Part shown: piece by piece, positions 51,793 to 61,110 of the stretch
Position numbering within the stretch: the first letter of the stretch is position 1
Layout: every line of letters starts with the position of its first letter
The notes under the pieces: generated by a model
Told to the model about the DNA's origin: nothing
Database searches by the model: none
What the model saw: only the letters and a program-made list of their open reading frames with translations
Assembly (NCBI GenBank): GCA_024743115.1
Contig: JANSXC010000001.1
Location: 53,628-117,627 of the forward strand
DNA length: 64,000 nucleotides
Reading direction: 5' to 3'
Origin: a bacterium
Lineage (GTDB): Bacteria; Planctomycetota; UBA1135; UBA2386
Program-made: the position numbers and the translations under genes

Positions 51793-53630
51793 TCAAGAAG
51801 CTGCCAGTCGCCGTGGTCAACCAGATCGCGGCGGGAGAAGTCGTCGAACGGCCGAGCTCGGTCGTGAAGGAACTCGTCGAGAACTCGATCGATGCGGGCA
51901 GCAAGAGCGTGCGCGTCGAGATCGCAGCGGGTGGCGCCGAGCTGATCCGCATCATCGACGATGGCCACGGCTTCCTGCCGGAGGACCTGCCGCTCGCGTT
52001 CGCGAGCCACGCGACGAGCAAGCTCTCGGATGTGCACGACCTCGATCACATCGCGAGCCTCGGTTTTCGCGGCGAGGCGCTCGCGTCGATCGGCGCGGTG
52101 TCGCGCGCGAGCATCCGCAGTCGTCGGCACGACGCGGACGAGGGTTGGGAAGTGCGCACGGATGGCGGCAAGGAGTCGAAGCCGGCGCCGTGCGGGTGCC
52201 CGGTCGGCACGACGATCGAGATCCGCGACCTGTTCTACAACGTGCCGGCCCGGCGCAAGTTCCTGAAGACGCCCGGCGCCGAGAAGGCCCGCGTGCAGGA
52301 GACACTCGCGGAACTGTCGCTCGCGCGGCTCGACGTCGGTTTCACGTTCGTTGCGGACGGCAAGGAGATCCTGCGCCTGCCCGCCGACGCGTCGCTGGCC
52401 GAACGGTTCACGCGTTGCTTCGGGCAGCGGCTCGGCAAGGGATTGATCCCCGTGGCGCGAAAGTTCTCGCACATGTCCGTCGAAGGCATCGTCGGCGAGC
52501 CGGACCTGGCACGCCGCGACAGCAAGCTCGAGCTCTGCTACATCAACGGGCGACTCGCGCGCGAGAAGAGTGCGTTCCACGCGATTCGGCAGGCCTATCG
52601 CGAGTACCTGATGGGTGGGCGGTTCCCGATCTACGTGCTGCAGGTGTCGCTGCCGCCGGATCAAGTCGACGTCAACATTCACCCACGCAAGGCCGAGGTG
52701 CGATTCGTCGATTCGCGTGCGGTCGCCGGCTGTCTGCACGAGACGGTGCGCTCCGCGCTCGGCGACCGCGGGCTCGTGCAGTCTGCGGGCGGCGTGGTCA
52801 TCGATCCGAATTTGCCGCGGGCGAAGTCGGGTTTCCCGACGGCACCGCTGCCGGCCGGGCTCTTCGGCGATGGCGCGGCGACCCCGCCGGCCGGGTCGCC
52901 GCGCGCGTTCGCTGCGGATCCGGTCGAGACCGTCGTCCGTGACCGGGGCGCCGAGGCCCTGGCCGGCGGTGACGAAGCCCGACCGCGTGCTGGTGCGGCG
53001 TTGGGGCCGGCGGGCGATGACGCGGATGCCAACGTGCGCCGCAACCCGTTCGAGCACGGCCCGCAGCGCTTCCTCCAGATCATGGACCTCTACCTGCTGC
53101 TCGAAGGGCCGGACGGTCTCATGGTTGTCGATCAGCACGCGCTGCACGAACGGGTCATGTACGAGCGGCTCCAACGCGAGCATGCGAGCCAGGCGGTCGC
53201 GATCCAGCGGCTCGTGACGCCGGCCGTCGTCGAGGTCGCGCCGACCGAGCTCGACTGGCTGCAGCGCGCGCGCGAGTCGCTTGCGAGTGCAGGCCTGCTC
53301 GTCGACCAGATGGGGCCCAACACCGTGGGGGTGCATGGCGTCCCGGCGGTGCTCCATCGCGTCGATCCGGAGAAGCTCGTGCGGATGCTGCTCGAAGGCG
53401 AGCCGGGGGAAGGGCGCGCCAAGGTCAACGAGCAGATCCACGAGAAGTTCCACTCGATGGCGTGCCGCTCTGCGATCATGAGTGGGGATCGGCTGACCCA
53501 GCCGGAGATCGAGGCCCTGCTCGCCGAGGCCGCCACGCTCGAGCACCCGCACAATTGCCCACACGGCCGACCGACGGTCCTGACGTTCAACAGCGCGGAG
53601 CTCGAACGCTACTTCCGGCGCCGTTGCTGA
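51789..53630 (+). CDS. mutL: DNA mismatch repair protein MutL
   Basis: 613 residues. N-terminal GHKL ATPase: NQIAAGEVVERPSSVVKELV, NSIDAGSKSVRVEI, IDDGHGFLPEDLPLAFASHA, GFRGEALASIGAVS; then a linker and C-terminal dimerisation/endonuclease part with DQHALHERVMYE (D448, E454, E459), matching the metal-binding pattern DQHAxxExxxxE of endonuclease-type MutL, plus ACRSAIMSGD and NCPHGRPT. So it should nick DNA itself, as in bacteria lacking MutH. GTG at 51789 overlaps the holA stop; the longer frame is inside that gene. Convergent with the 53649 gene after 18 bases. Confidence 0.96.
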   Translation: MIKKLPVAVVNQIAAGEVVERPSSVVKELVENSIDAGSKSVRVEIAAGGAELIRIIDDGHGFLPEDLPLAFASHATSKLSDVHDLDHIASLGFRGEALASIGAVSRASIRSRRHDADEGWEVRTDGGKESKPAPCGCPVGTTIEIRDLFYNVPARRKFLKTPGAEKARVQETLAELSLARLDVGFTFVADGKEILRLPADASLAERFTRCFGQRLGKGLIPVARKFSHMSVEGIVGEPDLARRDSKLELCYINGRLAREKSAFHAIRQAYREYLMGGRFPIYVLQVSLPPDQVDVNIHPRKAEVRFVDSRAVAGCLHETVRSALGDRGLVQSAGGVVIDPNLPRAKSGFPTAPLPAGLFGDGAATPPAGSPRAFAADPVETVVRDRGAEALAGGDEARPRAGAALGPAGDDADANVRRNPFEHGPQRFLQIMDLYLLLEGPDGLMVVDQHALHERVMYERLQREHASQAVAIQRLVTPAVVEVAPTELDWLQRARESLASAGLLVDQMGPNTVGVHGVPAVLHRVDPEKLVRMLLEGEPGEGRAKVNEQIHEKFHSMACRSAIMSGDRLTQPEIEALLAEAATLEHPHNCPHGRPTVLTFNSAELERYFRRRC

Positions 53631-53648
53631 CGCGCCTGGTTGCCGCCG

Positions 53649-54557
53649 CTACTTGTTGCCGTCCTTCGCGCCGCCGGTCTTCGGTTTCGGTCGCCCGAGG
53701 TCGTCGACTACGAACTCGGGCGCGAGGTCGACGGCCGTCAGCTTCACCCGCGACTGCGCCTTCATCTTGCCCTGGTCGTTGCGGAAGGAACTCAGCAGCT
53801 GCTTCGGGATCAGCACACCGTTCTGCAGCCGGTAGTCCGAGAGTCGAACCATCTCGGCGGTGGCCGGCACGGTGCGGCCCGAGCGCTCCGGCGTCGCGAT
53901 CACGGCGATCAACCGACCGTCGGACTTCTGCACGAAGAGCTGCAGTCGCACGGGGTGGCCGTCGCCCTCGAGTCGCAGCAGCGGGAAGCTCGCGAGTGAG
54001 CCCTCGGCGACGAAGCAGTCGATCGCAGGCTTGCGGCCGACCTTGAACGGTTGTTCACGCACCGGCGCTGGGTTCGTCAGTGAGCGCATGACGGCGCCGG
54101 GGTCGAGGAAGCGCAGCAGCTGCCGCGCGAGCGCCGTGTCACGCTGCACGGCCTTGCGGTCTTCGGTGTCGGCGCGGGTGATGTCGCGCGCCTCACCGTC
54201 GACGAGTTGCCAGAAGCCGAACCGATCGCGGCCCCGCTGCAGGTCGCGGTCCGTGCCGTGGACGGTGTATCGCACGAGGTGTTTGACCTTCTTGCTGTTC
54301 GCGGGTTGCCAACGCAGGTAGCGCACCGTCAGGTCGACCTGCGCGCTCTGCTGCTGGGTCGTCGCGAGCGGCTCGAGGGAAAGGGCCGCCTCGAATCGAG
54401 TCACTTCGCCGGGTTTGCCCTCCGGGTGGTGGGCTGCATCGACTTTGGCGGCGAGCTCGGCTAGGTCCGATGGCAGCGGCTTGGGGCCGTCCTGCGCGAG
54501 GGCGGCTGCACCGCTTACGATCGCAGCGAGAACCAGGGGCTGAAGGGGCGTTCGCAT
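53649..54557 (-). CDS. Hypothetical secreted protein, DUF-like outer-membrane lipoprotein-sorting-like fold
   Basis: 302 residues with a signal peptide (MRTPLQPLVLAAIVSGAAALAQ). The middle alternates strands (RFEAALSLEPLATTQQQSAQ, VDLTVRYLRWQPAN, VRLQLFVQKSDGRLIAV) as in LolA-like beta proteins that bind lipid, but no motif is specific. C-terminal Lys/Gly-rich tail. Starts at ATG 54557, back-to-back with the next gene's upstream ATG at 54556 (its likelier start is 54613). Periplasmic location is inferred from the signal. The Lola comparison is tentative. Confidence 0.68.
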   Translation of the reverse strand: MRTPLQPLVLAAIVSGAAALAQDGPKPLPSDLAELAAKVDAAHHPEGKPGEVTRFEAALSLEPLATTQQQSAQVDLTVRYLRWQPANSKKVKHLVRYTVHGTDRDLQRGRDRFGFWQLVDGEARDITRADTEDRKAVQRDTALARQLLRFLDPGAVMRSLTNPAPVREQPFKVGRKPAIDCFVAEGSLASFPLLRLEGDGHPVRLQLFVQKSDGRLIAVIATPERSGRTVPATAEMVRLSDYRLQNGVLIPKQLLSSFRNDQGKMKAQSRVKLTAVDLAPEFVVDDLGRPKPKTGGAKDGNK

Positions 54558-54612
54558 GGTGACTCAGCGCAAGATGCTCAGGGTGCGTTGGGGAACTGCC
54601 GATTTCCTGAAC

Positions 54613-55590
54613 ATGCGCGCACGGTGGCTGTTGATGATGGCGGTGGTTCTGGGTCTGGTCGCCCTGGCTCCTGCCCAGGAGCGGCGGGCCCGCGTCCTGC
54701 TCGAGGACGGCAGAGAGCTCATCGGCAGGGTCGTCGTCATGAACCTCGAGCAACTGCAGCTCGTGGTCGACAAGGAGATCGTCACGATCCCGGCCGCGGA
54801 CATCAAGAGCTGCCGGTTCGAGAAGCCTGTTGGTGTGGCGGGTTCGGGTGAAACACCGACACCGGCCGCGCCGCTCGGGGAGGCCGCAGTGCCCGTTCGG
54901 CCGGCTACCGGCGAGGGGCAGGTGCCGGGCGCGTCCTCCGGTTCTGGGGTTCCCGCCGCCGTTGGTTCGGGCTCCGGTGATGCGGGGCCGGGCGGTTCGG
55001 ACTCGGACAGTTTGGACTCGGGCGAATCGGCGCCTGGTGAGGATGGCGCTCGCGCGGCGGCCGGCGGCGATTCCGCCCCGGGTTCGAAGGGCGGCTCCGG
55101 CGATCGTGTCGCCACCCGGCAGTCCGGCGTCGTCCTGCACTACGAGCCCGTCGCGAGTGAGCCGCCGAAGACGCGCTTCCGGGCGCGTCTCGCGGCGATC
55201 GATGCGCGTTACCCGTGGCTGTACCCCGCGGATCCCGCGCAGTGGATCAGCCTTGGGCTGCTGCTGTTCTCCGCGCTGTCGCTGATCATCCACATGTCGG
55301 TGGTCGTTGCCGGCGCCGAGAACCCGCACTTCGCGCGGAGCCTCGGGCTCGCGTGCTGTGGAATGGTCATGGCTTTCCTGCAGTTCGCCATGGTGCCCGG
55401 CAATGACTTCGGCGTGTTCGCGATGCTCATCGGCAACACCGCGCTCGCGTTGTTCACGACGCGACTCGCGTTCGGCCTCGCGCGCAGTAGCACGTTCGTG
55501 GCGTTCGCCGTGCAGCTGGGCCTGGCCGTGGTCGTGTTCGGGGTGCTCGAACTCGTGACGACGTTGCTCGGCTCCGTCGCCGTGGCCTAG
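54613..55590 (+). CDS. Membrane protein with N-terminal Sm-like region and Gly/Ser-rich linker
   Basis: 325 residues. Signal MRARWLLMMAVVLGLVALAPA; residues about 25-70 form an Sm-like small beta-barrel (VLLEDGRELIGRVVVMNLEQ, VTIPAADIKSCRFE). Residues about 85-185 are low-complexity Gly/Ser/Pro/Asp. The remainder has four hydrophobic segments: ISLGLLLFSALSLIIHMSVV, ARSLGLACCGMVMAFLQFAM, GVFAMLIGNTALALFTTRLA and FAVQLGLAVVVFGVLELVTT. Function unknown. ATG 54613 is chosen for the signal; the in-frame ATG 54556 would overlap the divergent gene's start. Confidence 0.72.
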   Translation: MRARWLLMMAVVLGLVALAPAQERRARVLLEDGRELIGRVVVMNLEQLQLVVDKEIVTIPAADIKSCRFEKPVGVAGSGETPTPAAPLGEAAVPVRPATGEGQVPGASSGSGVPAAVGSGSGDAGPGGSDSDSLDSGESAPGEDGARAAAGGDSAPGSKGGSGDRVATRQSGVVLHYEPVASEPPKTRFRARLAAIDARYPWLYPADPAQWISLGLLLFSALSLIIHMSVVVAGAENPHFARSLGLACCGMVMAFLQFAMVPGNDFGVFAMLIGNTALALFTTRLAFGLARSSTFVAFAVQLGLAVVVFGVLELVTTLLGSVAVA

Positions 55591-55604
55591 TTCGCGGCCG
55601 CGAA
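55591..55604. terminator. Palindrome between convergent genes
   Basis: TTCGCGGCCGCGAA, a perfect 14-base palindrome directly after the upstream stop and 22 bases before the end of the S9 peptidase gene. It could end transcription from both sides; the stem is only five pairs if a four-base loop is allowed. Confidence 0.35.
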
Positions 55605-55626
55605 GGATCCGGTGCCTTCCGGGTCG

Positions 55627-57699
55627 TTACTGCAGGTGGCGCGCCAGCCAGGCGTGCACCTCGCGCCAGAAGTAGCGCGCGTCAGCGCCGCGCATGATCC
55701 AGTGGTTGGCCTGGTGGAACACGAGCAGGCGCGCTTCGACCTGTTGCCGCTGCAGGTAGCTCCACGCGGCGATCGTCTGGTTGAGGGGCACGCGGTAGTC
55801 GGACTCGCCGATCGTCAGCAGCATCGGCGTCGCGAAATCACCCGCGTACGTCGATGGGCTCTGCTCGCGCCAGATCGTGCTGCCACCCCAGGGGGGGCCG
55901 CCGTTGTTCACCTCACGGTGGTGGATCACGTCGCTGGTTGCCCACTGACCCTCCAGCGAGACGAGGCCCGCATGACCGACGAGGCACTTGAAGTGCTTCG
56001 TCTTCGCCTGCATCCAGTTCGCGAGATGGCCGCCGTAGCTCGCGCCGAGCGCAGCCTGGCGCGACGCGTCGACGAACGGAAAACGCTCCGTGGCGACCTT
56101 CGCGGCCTGGAGCAGTTCGTCGCCCGGCGTTTGCAGCGGGTCGCCCTGGATCGCGCGGGCGAACGCCTCGCCGTAGCCGACCGAACCGGTGTAGTCGGGC
56201 ATCACGACGACATAGCCGGGCGCCGCCGCGAGATGCGGGCTCCAGCGCACGTGATCGGCGTCGAGGCACGTGCTGTGGGGGCCGCCGTGCATCCATGTCA
56301 GCAGCGGATACTTCTTCGTCTTGTCGAAGTTCGCCGGCAGCACGAGCCAGCAGTGCACGCGCCGGCCCTTCGGCGTCTCGAACCAGAACTCGCGGAACGG
56401 CGCGCGATCGAGCGCCGTTGCGCGTTCGCGGTTGAACGCCGTGAGGGCCGTTTGCTTACCCGACATGGGATGGAGCCGAACGATCTCGGCGGGATGCGTC
56501 GAGTCTTCCCAGCGCGCAACGAGGACCTCGCCGCTGGTGCTCGCCGTGATGCCGGCCAGCACGCCCCGCGAGTCGGTGTCCAGCAGGCGCGCGGACTTCT
56601 CGCCGATCCGGGTCGCGAACAACCGCCGGCGACCGTGCTCGGTCGCGATCAACCAGAGCTCGTCGCCGTGCTCCGCGAAGCCGGCGAGCGGGCGATCGAA
56701 CTCGGGGGCGATGCGCTGGCTCGACCCGGCGGCCCAGTCACGGGCGATCAGGTGCGAGTGGTTGTAGACGAACTCGGTTCGTGGCGACCGGTCGTAGAAC
56801 AGGCGCTTACCGTTCGCCGCGAATCGGGGTGACGACTCACTGACGCTCTGATCGGAGGTGAGGCGCGTGGGTTCGCCGCCCGTCACGGGCACACGGTAGA
56901 TGTGATAGTCGACGCGGGCGTGCGCGCTGTGGTGGCGGTTGGTCGTCGCGACGAACAACAGTTCGTTGCCGTCCGGTGTCCAGCAGGACTGCAGGCTGTC
57001 CTGCCCGCGACTCGGCGATGCGCTGAAGCCCTCTTGCTGCACGAGCTGGGTGCCGGCGAGCAGGTCCTTTGCTTCGGCATCCGCGGTCAGCGGCTGGACG
57101 AAGAGGTGCACCTGGCGGTCGTTCAGCCAGCGATCCCAGTAGCGGATCGGGAACGTCTCGTAGGCGCTGACACGGACGTCACGGTCGACTTCGTCTTTCT
57201 CGGGCGCGGGCAGCGCACTCTCGAACGCGAGCAGCTTGCCGTCCGGCGAGAACCGTGGATTGGCGACCCCCTCCGGGTGGTTGGTCACGCGCCGGGCCTC
57301 GCCGGGGGCCGTCATGTCGAGCACGTACGCCTGCGACTTCTGGTCCTCGCCGCGACGCGCGACGAATAGCAGGCGATCACCCGACGGGCTGAACGACACG
57401 CTGCTCTCGCCGCCGGGCGTCGAGGTGAGGCGGCGCGGCGGTTTCGATCCGTCGCTCGCTATGAGCCACAGATCGCGCACGGTACCGTCCTTGTCGTAGG
57501 ACGGTTCGGTCACGCTGACGACGGCCCGGGTGCCGTCGGGGCTGAGCACTGGCGTGCCGAGGCGCTTCATCAGCCAGACGTCGGCGTGGGTGACGGGGAG
57601 CCGCTGCGGGCTGTCGGACTGGGCGGCGAGCGTTGGCAGGCCCGCGGCAGCGAGAGTGAGCAGTGCCGGAACGAGGGGATGCGGACGACGGTCGGGCAT
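55627..57699 (-). CDS. Prolyl oligopeptidase (S9) family peptidase, exported
   Basis: 690 residues. Signal peptide (PLVPALLTLAAAGLPTLAAQ). The N-terminal about 420 residues form a seven-bladed-propeller-like region (VLSPDGTRAVVSV, SFSPSGDRLLFVA, RFSPDGKLLAFES and similar repeats); the hydrolase domain follows with LLTWMHGGPHSTC, GASYGGHLANW (Ser nucleophile), GESDYRVPLNQ (Asp) and FHQANHWIM (His). Likely degrades peptides outside the cytoplasm. ATG 57699 is chosen for the signal; the in-frame start at 57720 adds MDATIRG. Same-strand neighbours are an LRR gene 47 bases upstream. Confidence 0.9.
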   Translation of the reverse strand: MPDRRPHPLVPALLTLAAAGLPTLAAQSDSPQRLPVTHADVWLMKRLGTPVLSPDGTRAVVSVTEPSYDKDGTVRDLWLIASDGSKPPRRLTSTPGGESSVSFSPSGDRLLFVARRGEDQKSQAYVLDMTAPGEARRVTNHPEGVANPRFSPDGKLLAFESALPAPEKDEVDRDVRVSAYETFPIRYWDRWLNDRQVHLFVQPLTADAEAKDLLAGTQLVQQEGFSASPSRGQDSLQSCWTPDGNELLFVATTNRHHSAHARVDYHIYRVPVTGGEPTRLTSDQSVSESSPRFAANGKRLFYDRSPRTEFVYNHSHLIARDWAAGSSQRIAPEFDRPLAGFAEHGDELWLIATEHGRRRLFATRIGEKSARLLDTDSRGVLAGITASTSGEVLVARWEDSTHPAEIVRLHPMSGKQTALTAFNRERATALDRAPFREFWFETPKGRRVHCWLVLPANFDKTKKYPLLTWMHGGPHSTCLDADHVRWSPHLAAAPGYVVVMPDYTGSVGYGEAFARAIQGDPLQTPGDELLQAAKVATERFPFVDASRQAALGASYGGHLANWMQAKTKHFKCLVGHAGLVSLEGQWATSDVIHHREVNNGGPPWGGSTIWREQSPSTYAGDFATPMLLTIGESDYRVPLNQTIAAWSYLQRQQVEARLLVFHQANHWIMRGADARYFWREVHAWLARHLQ

Positions 57700-57746
57700 G
57701 CCCCGGATTGTGGCGTCCACGGCGCCACAATGCGATCGCGGTCGAG

Positions 57747-58553
57747 CTACCTCTGCGCGCTCGTGCGCGGCCTGTAGTGCGCGGGTTGGCCGATCGGGTC
57801 CGGGATGATCTCACCGCCCTGGGAGTTGTCGAGTTCGCCGAACTCGTCGGTGACGCCGTGCGCGTAGACCTCCTGCAGCTGATCGAAGCGCTTCAGGGCC
57901 GCGATCCCGGACAATGTCACACTCGTGCTCTCGAGCACGATCGTGGCGAGGGCGGGTTTGTCGTTCAGCCGGTCCAGCCCCGTGTCGTCGAGGCGGGTGT
58001 TCGCGAGCCCGAGCCAGCGCAGGTGCCGCGAGGAGACGTAGCCGAGGCCGTTGCCCGAGAGCCCGGCGCAACCGTGCAGCTGCAGGATGCGGAGTCGTTC
58101 GAGGCCGGACAGGCGTTGCAGGGTTGCGTCGGTGATCGCCGTGCCCGCGAGATACAGATTCTCGAGTTCGCGCCAGTTGCCGGCCACAGCGAGGCCGTCG
58201 TCGGTGATCGCGAGCCCGCTCACGTCGAGCGTGAGCACGCCCGGGTGGCCGCCGAGGACGTGCAGGCCCGCATCGGTTACGGCGGTGCCGCGCAGCGTGA
58301 GGTCGATCCGGCCAAGGTGCCCCTCGTCGCGCAGCAGGTCCGCGAGGTGAGCGTCCGTGCAGCCGGCGCGGGACACCTGATAGCGGTCGTCGACGAGGTC
58401 GATCTGCCACCCGCGGCCGCGCAGCCACGCGACTGCGTCGGGGATCGGCTGGTCCATGAAGGAGCAGGCCGACGGCACACTGACCGTGATCGCGACGGCT
58501 AGCGTCATGGCCATCTGCCGGCACCTGCTTGCAGTGATGCTATTCGCCGTCAT
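57747..58553 (-). CDS. Leucine-rich repeat protein, probably exported
   Basis: 268 residues. N-terminal hydrophobic segment (MAMTLAVAITVSVPSAC) that may be a signal peptide; lipobox-like ending SAC is not ideal. Then from about residue 75 a series of leucine-rich units (LTLRGTAVTDAGLHVLGG, ENLYLAGTAITDATLQRLSG, LHGCAGLSGNGLGYVSS, LANTRLDDTGLDRLND) of the repeat class found in many planctomycetes. Function unknown, likely protein-protein contact. The ATG at 58553 overlaps the lipase gene stop by 14 bases; an internal ATG at 58514 is an alternative. Confidence 0.78.
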   Translation of the reverse strand: MTANSITASRCRQMAMTLAVAITVSVPSACSFMDQPIPDAVAWLRGRGWQIDLVDDRYQVSRAGCTDAHLADLLRDEGHLGRIDLTLRGTAVTDAGLHVLGGHPGVLTLDVSGLAITDDGLAVAGNWRELENLYLAGTAITDATLQRLSGLERLRILQLHGCAGLSGNGLGYVSSRHLRWLGLANTRLDDTGLDRLNDKPALATIVLESTSVTLSGIAALKRFDQLQEVYAHGVTDEFGELDNSQGGEIIPDPIGQPAHYRPRTSAQR

Positions 58554-59352
58554 CGTTCTCCTCCCGTTGGCGTGCCGCCGCGATGAGATCGACGTACTTG
58601 CGGATTCCGTGGTCCTTGATGCCGTCGAGTCCGCGCTCGCCGAACACCGACTTCACGCGGCCGCTCAATCGCGACAAGAACTGCTGCCAGCCACTCGGCC
58701 CGGGCGTGAGTTCGCCATCGTCGTCGAAATAGAGTACGTCGCCGACGTGGCGATAGCCGAGGCTGCGCGTCGGCACGCGCGTCACGAGGTCGTTGTTGTT
58801 CACGAAGCGATAGGTCGCGCGGCCGTGCTTGAGTTCGAACGCCTGCTCGAACGTCGCATCGCCGACCCGCGGGCTGCCGAACGTGTAGAGGCCGCGCACG
58901 GGCCAGTCCTGTTCGAGGAACTTCGCGGTCGCGAGCGTGGCGAGTGCGCCGCCGAGGCTGTGGCCGCAGAACCAGACGCCCTGCCCCTGATCCTGGTAGT
59001 CCTGGATCTTCTGCAGCGTCTCGTGCCACACCAGACCCAGGGACTCGGCGAAGCCCTCGTGCACCATGCCGAGTGGTCCACCGACTCGCCGGAACTGGGC
59101 GTTGGTTCCCCAGTCCGTGAGGTTGGACTCCGTACCGCGGAACGCGACCAGGATGGCCGTGTCCGAGCGCGCGAGGAACAGTTCGGTGCCACGCTCCGCG
59201 ATCAGGAACACACGGCGGAAACCGAACCCACGCATCGTGGAGCGGATGTGGCGCCGATCACTCTCGTAGACCAGTTCGGCTGCGGCTGCGGCGATCTCGG
59301 CGTTGGCCAGGGACAGGCCGGCTGCTGCCGGTTCGAAGACCGGTTTGCTCAT
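58540..59352 (-). CDS. Class 3 lipase-like protein
   Basis: 270 residues. Lipase/alpha-beta hydrolase of the class 3 type: TAILVAFRGTESNLTDW, catalytic-elbow GHSLGGALATLATAKF and FGSPRVGDATF, with NNDLVTRVP and a His later in the usual order. No signal peptide (MSKPVFEPAAAGLSLANAE), so cytosolic or non-classical. ATG 59352 is strongly supported by GGAGG (59360-59364, minus strand), seven bases upstream. The upstream in-frame extension would be inside a 142-base divergent gap. Acts on an acyl ester; natural substrate unknown. Confidence 0.88.
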   Translation of the reverse strand: MSKPVFEPAAAGLSLANAEIAAAAAELVYESDRRHIRSTMRGFGFRRVFLIAERGTELFLARSDTAILVAFRGTESNLTDWGTNAQFRRVGGPLGMVHEGFAESLGLVWHETLQKIQDYQDQGQGVWFCGHSLGGALATLATAKFLEQDWPVRGLYTFGSPRVGDATFEQAFELKHGRATYRFVNNNDLVTRVPTRSLGYRHVGDVLYFDDDGELTPGPSGWQQFLSRLSGRVKSVFGERGLDGIKDHGIRKYVDLIAAARQREENDDGE

Positions 59353-59359
59353 GTCGATT

Positions 59360-59364
59360 CCTCC
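59360..59364 (-). promoter_or_regulatory. Ribosome binding site of the class 3 lipase gene
   Basis: GGAGG on the minus strand, seven bases from the ATG at 59352. It rules out the far longer in-frame start upstream. Confidence 0.75.
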
Positions 59365-59494
59365 AGTTCTTCCGGTTGGCGGGGTGCGCCTCGGGCGCAG
59401 CACCAAGGGTAGCGCGCTCGTGAGTCGGCCCAACGCAAAAGCCTGACGGAAAGCCGAAGGTTGAACTCTCGCGCCGGCGCAGCATCGTGGACTC

Positions 59495-60913
59495 ATGTTC
59501 GACCCCGGCCGCTCCGCGCAGCACCCACTCATGTGGTGGGGCGTGTTGCTGGTCGGCGCGATCCTGCGCGTCGCCGCGCTCGATGTCGAATCGCTCTGGC
59601 TCGACGAGGGCTTCAGCGTGCATGTCGCGACCGCGCCCGACTTCTGGGCGCAGCTCGAACTCGGCAGCAGCCCGCCGTGGTTCCTGCTGGTGCTGCGCGG
59701 TTGGTCGGAGCTCGTCGGGCTCGACGCGGCGTGGTTGCGCATGCTGCCTGCACTGGCGTCGGTCGGTGCCCTCGGGCTGCTGGCGGTCGCGCTCCGCTGC
59801 AGCCGGTTGCCGGGGGCGAGTGCAATGCTCGTGCTGGCACTCTACGCGGGGTCGCCGTTCCTGTGCTGGTACGCCCACGAACTGCGCGCCTACTCGTTCC
59901 TCGAACTCGGTACCGTGGCCATGTTCCTGGGTTGGCGGTTCGCGGTCGCGGGCCGAGCGCGAGCGGGCCTCGCGCTGGTTGCGCTGGGCGCGGCGTGGGC
60001 TTGCTGGTCGCACTACTTCGGCACCTTCGCCGTGCTCGCGTTCGTCGCGATCGCCTGGCTGCTGCCGCCGGCGGGAGCACGGCGCTGGTCGTTGCCGGTC
60101 GCCGCGCTGCTCGGCCTCGCGACCGCGTTGCCGGCCTACTGGCTCCTGCTCCCCGCCCAGATGCAGCAGGCGTGGGGCGCGCAGTCGCAGCTGTCCTTCG
60201 CCTACGTTGCATCGTTGCCGTTGCGGCTCTTCGTGGCGCACGGTGGTCAGTTGCCGCAGTGGCTCGTGCTCGCGAACGCCGGCGCGTTGTTCGCATTGAT
60301 CGTTCTCGTGCTCGGGCAGATCTGGCGCGGCCGCACTCGCGCGTGGCCGATCGTCGCGCTGCTCGGTGCGGTGCTGCCGATCGCCGCCGCGGCCGCCTCG
60401 ACGTTGATCGTCGAGCCGCGCTTCACGGCGCGCTACTTCATCATGGTGCCGCTCTACCTGTCCCTGGGTGTCGGGCTCGCCGTGGCGGACTGGCCGGCGC
60501 GGCGCGGTCACGCGGTCGCGCTCGGTATGTTCCTGTTGCTGCTGTTGACGAACGGTTTCAGCTGGCGGCTCGGGATCAACGACGGCTACCGCGAAGCCTG
60601 CGCCAGTGTGCGCGAACACTGGCAGGCCGGTGATCGCATCGGCCTCGTGACGGGGATGCCGGCCGGGTTCGGGTCCGGTCCTCTGCGGTCCTACCTGCCG
60701 CCGGCGATCGTCGCCGCCGGGTTCGACCGCGATCACGAGGTGGGGCCGGGCCGGGCGCGAAACCCGCGGCAACCGTCCGGGCGGCTGCACCTCGTCATGC
60801 GATGGGCGCCGTACACCGCGGCCCACATCGAGCGCCTGCTCGCGGCCCTTCCGATCGCGCAGCGCGGAGAACGCCACAACCGCGTGCAGCACGTCGTGGT
60901 CGAGTGGCGTTGA
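59495..60913 (+). CDS. GT39-like membrane glycosyltransferase
   Basis: 472 residues, about ten hydrophobic segments. The N-terminal catalytic signature WLDEGFSVHVA matches the Asp/Glu motif in the first outside loop of the PMT/ArnT-like (GT39/GT83) lipid-linked-sugar transferases; EPRFTARYFIMVPLYL is a late loop. It would move a sugar from an undecaprenyl or dolichyl-type carrier to a lipid or protein outside. Start ATG 59495; no signal peptide beyond the first helix. Divergent from the lipase gene. Acceptor unknown. Confidence 0.82.
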   Translation: MFDPGRSAQHPLMWWGVLLVGAILRVAALDVESLWLDEGFSVHVATAPDFWAQLELGSSPPWFLLVLRGWSELVGLDAAWLRMLPALASVGALGLLAVALRCSRLPGASAMLVLALYAGSPFLCWYAHELRAYSFLELGTVAMFLGWRFAVAGRARAGLALVALGAAWACWSHYFGTFAVLAFVAIAWLLPPAGARRWSLPVAALLGLATALPAYWLLLPAQMQQAWGAQSQLSFAYVASLPLRLFVAHGGQLPQWLVLANAGALFALIVLVLGQIWRGRTRAWPIVALLGAVLPIAAAAASTLIVEPRFTARYFIMVPLYLSLGVGLAVADWPARRGHAVALGMFLLLLLTNGFSWRLGINDGYREACASVREHWQAGDRIGLVTGMPAGFGSGPLRSYLPPAIVAAGFDRDHEVGPGRARNPRQPSGRLHLVMRWAPYTAAHIERLLAALPIAQRGERHNRVQHVVVEWR

Positions 60914-60921
60914 CCGGATGA

Positions 60922-60937
60922 ACGGGCCTTCGCCCGT
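60922..60937 (+). terminator. Stem-loop after the glycosyltransferase gene
   Basis: ACGGGC (60922-60927) with GCCCGT (60932-60937), loop CTTC. It begins nine bases after the stop; no T-run follows. Confidence 0.45.
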
Positions 60938-61110
60938 CTCGTCGAGGTGGTGCGAGAACCGGTCCCGGCCCGCGGGGCCCGAAGCGTCGCTGCGAGCGGG
61001 CGGCGGTCGCGATCGTCAGGAATCTTCCGGAGGTCACTGTGCGGATTCCCGCCTGCCCCTGCGCTCGTGGAGGTGCGCGCCGATTCGCGCGAACCCACAC
61101 GAGAACCAAG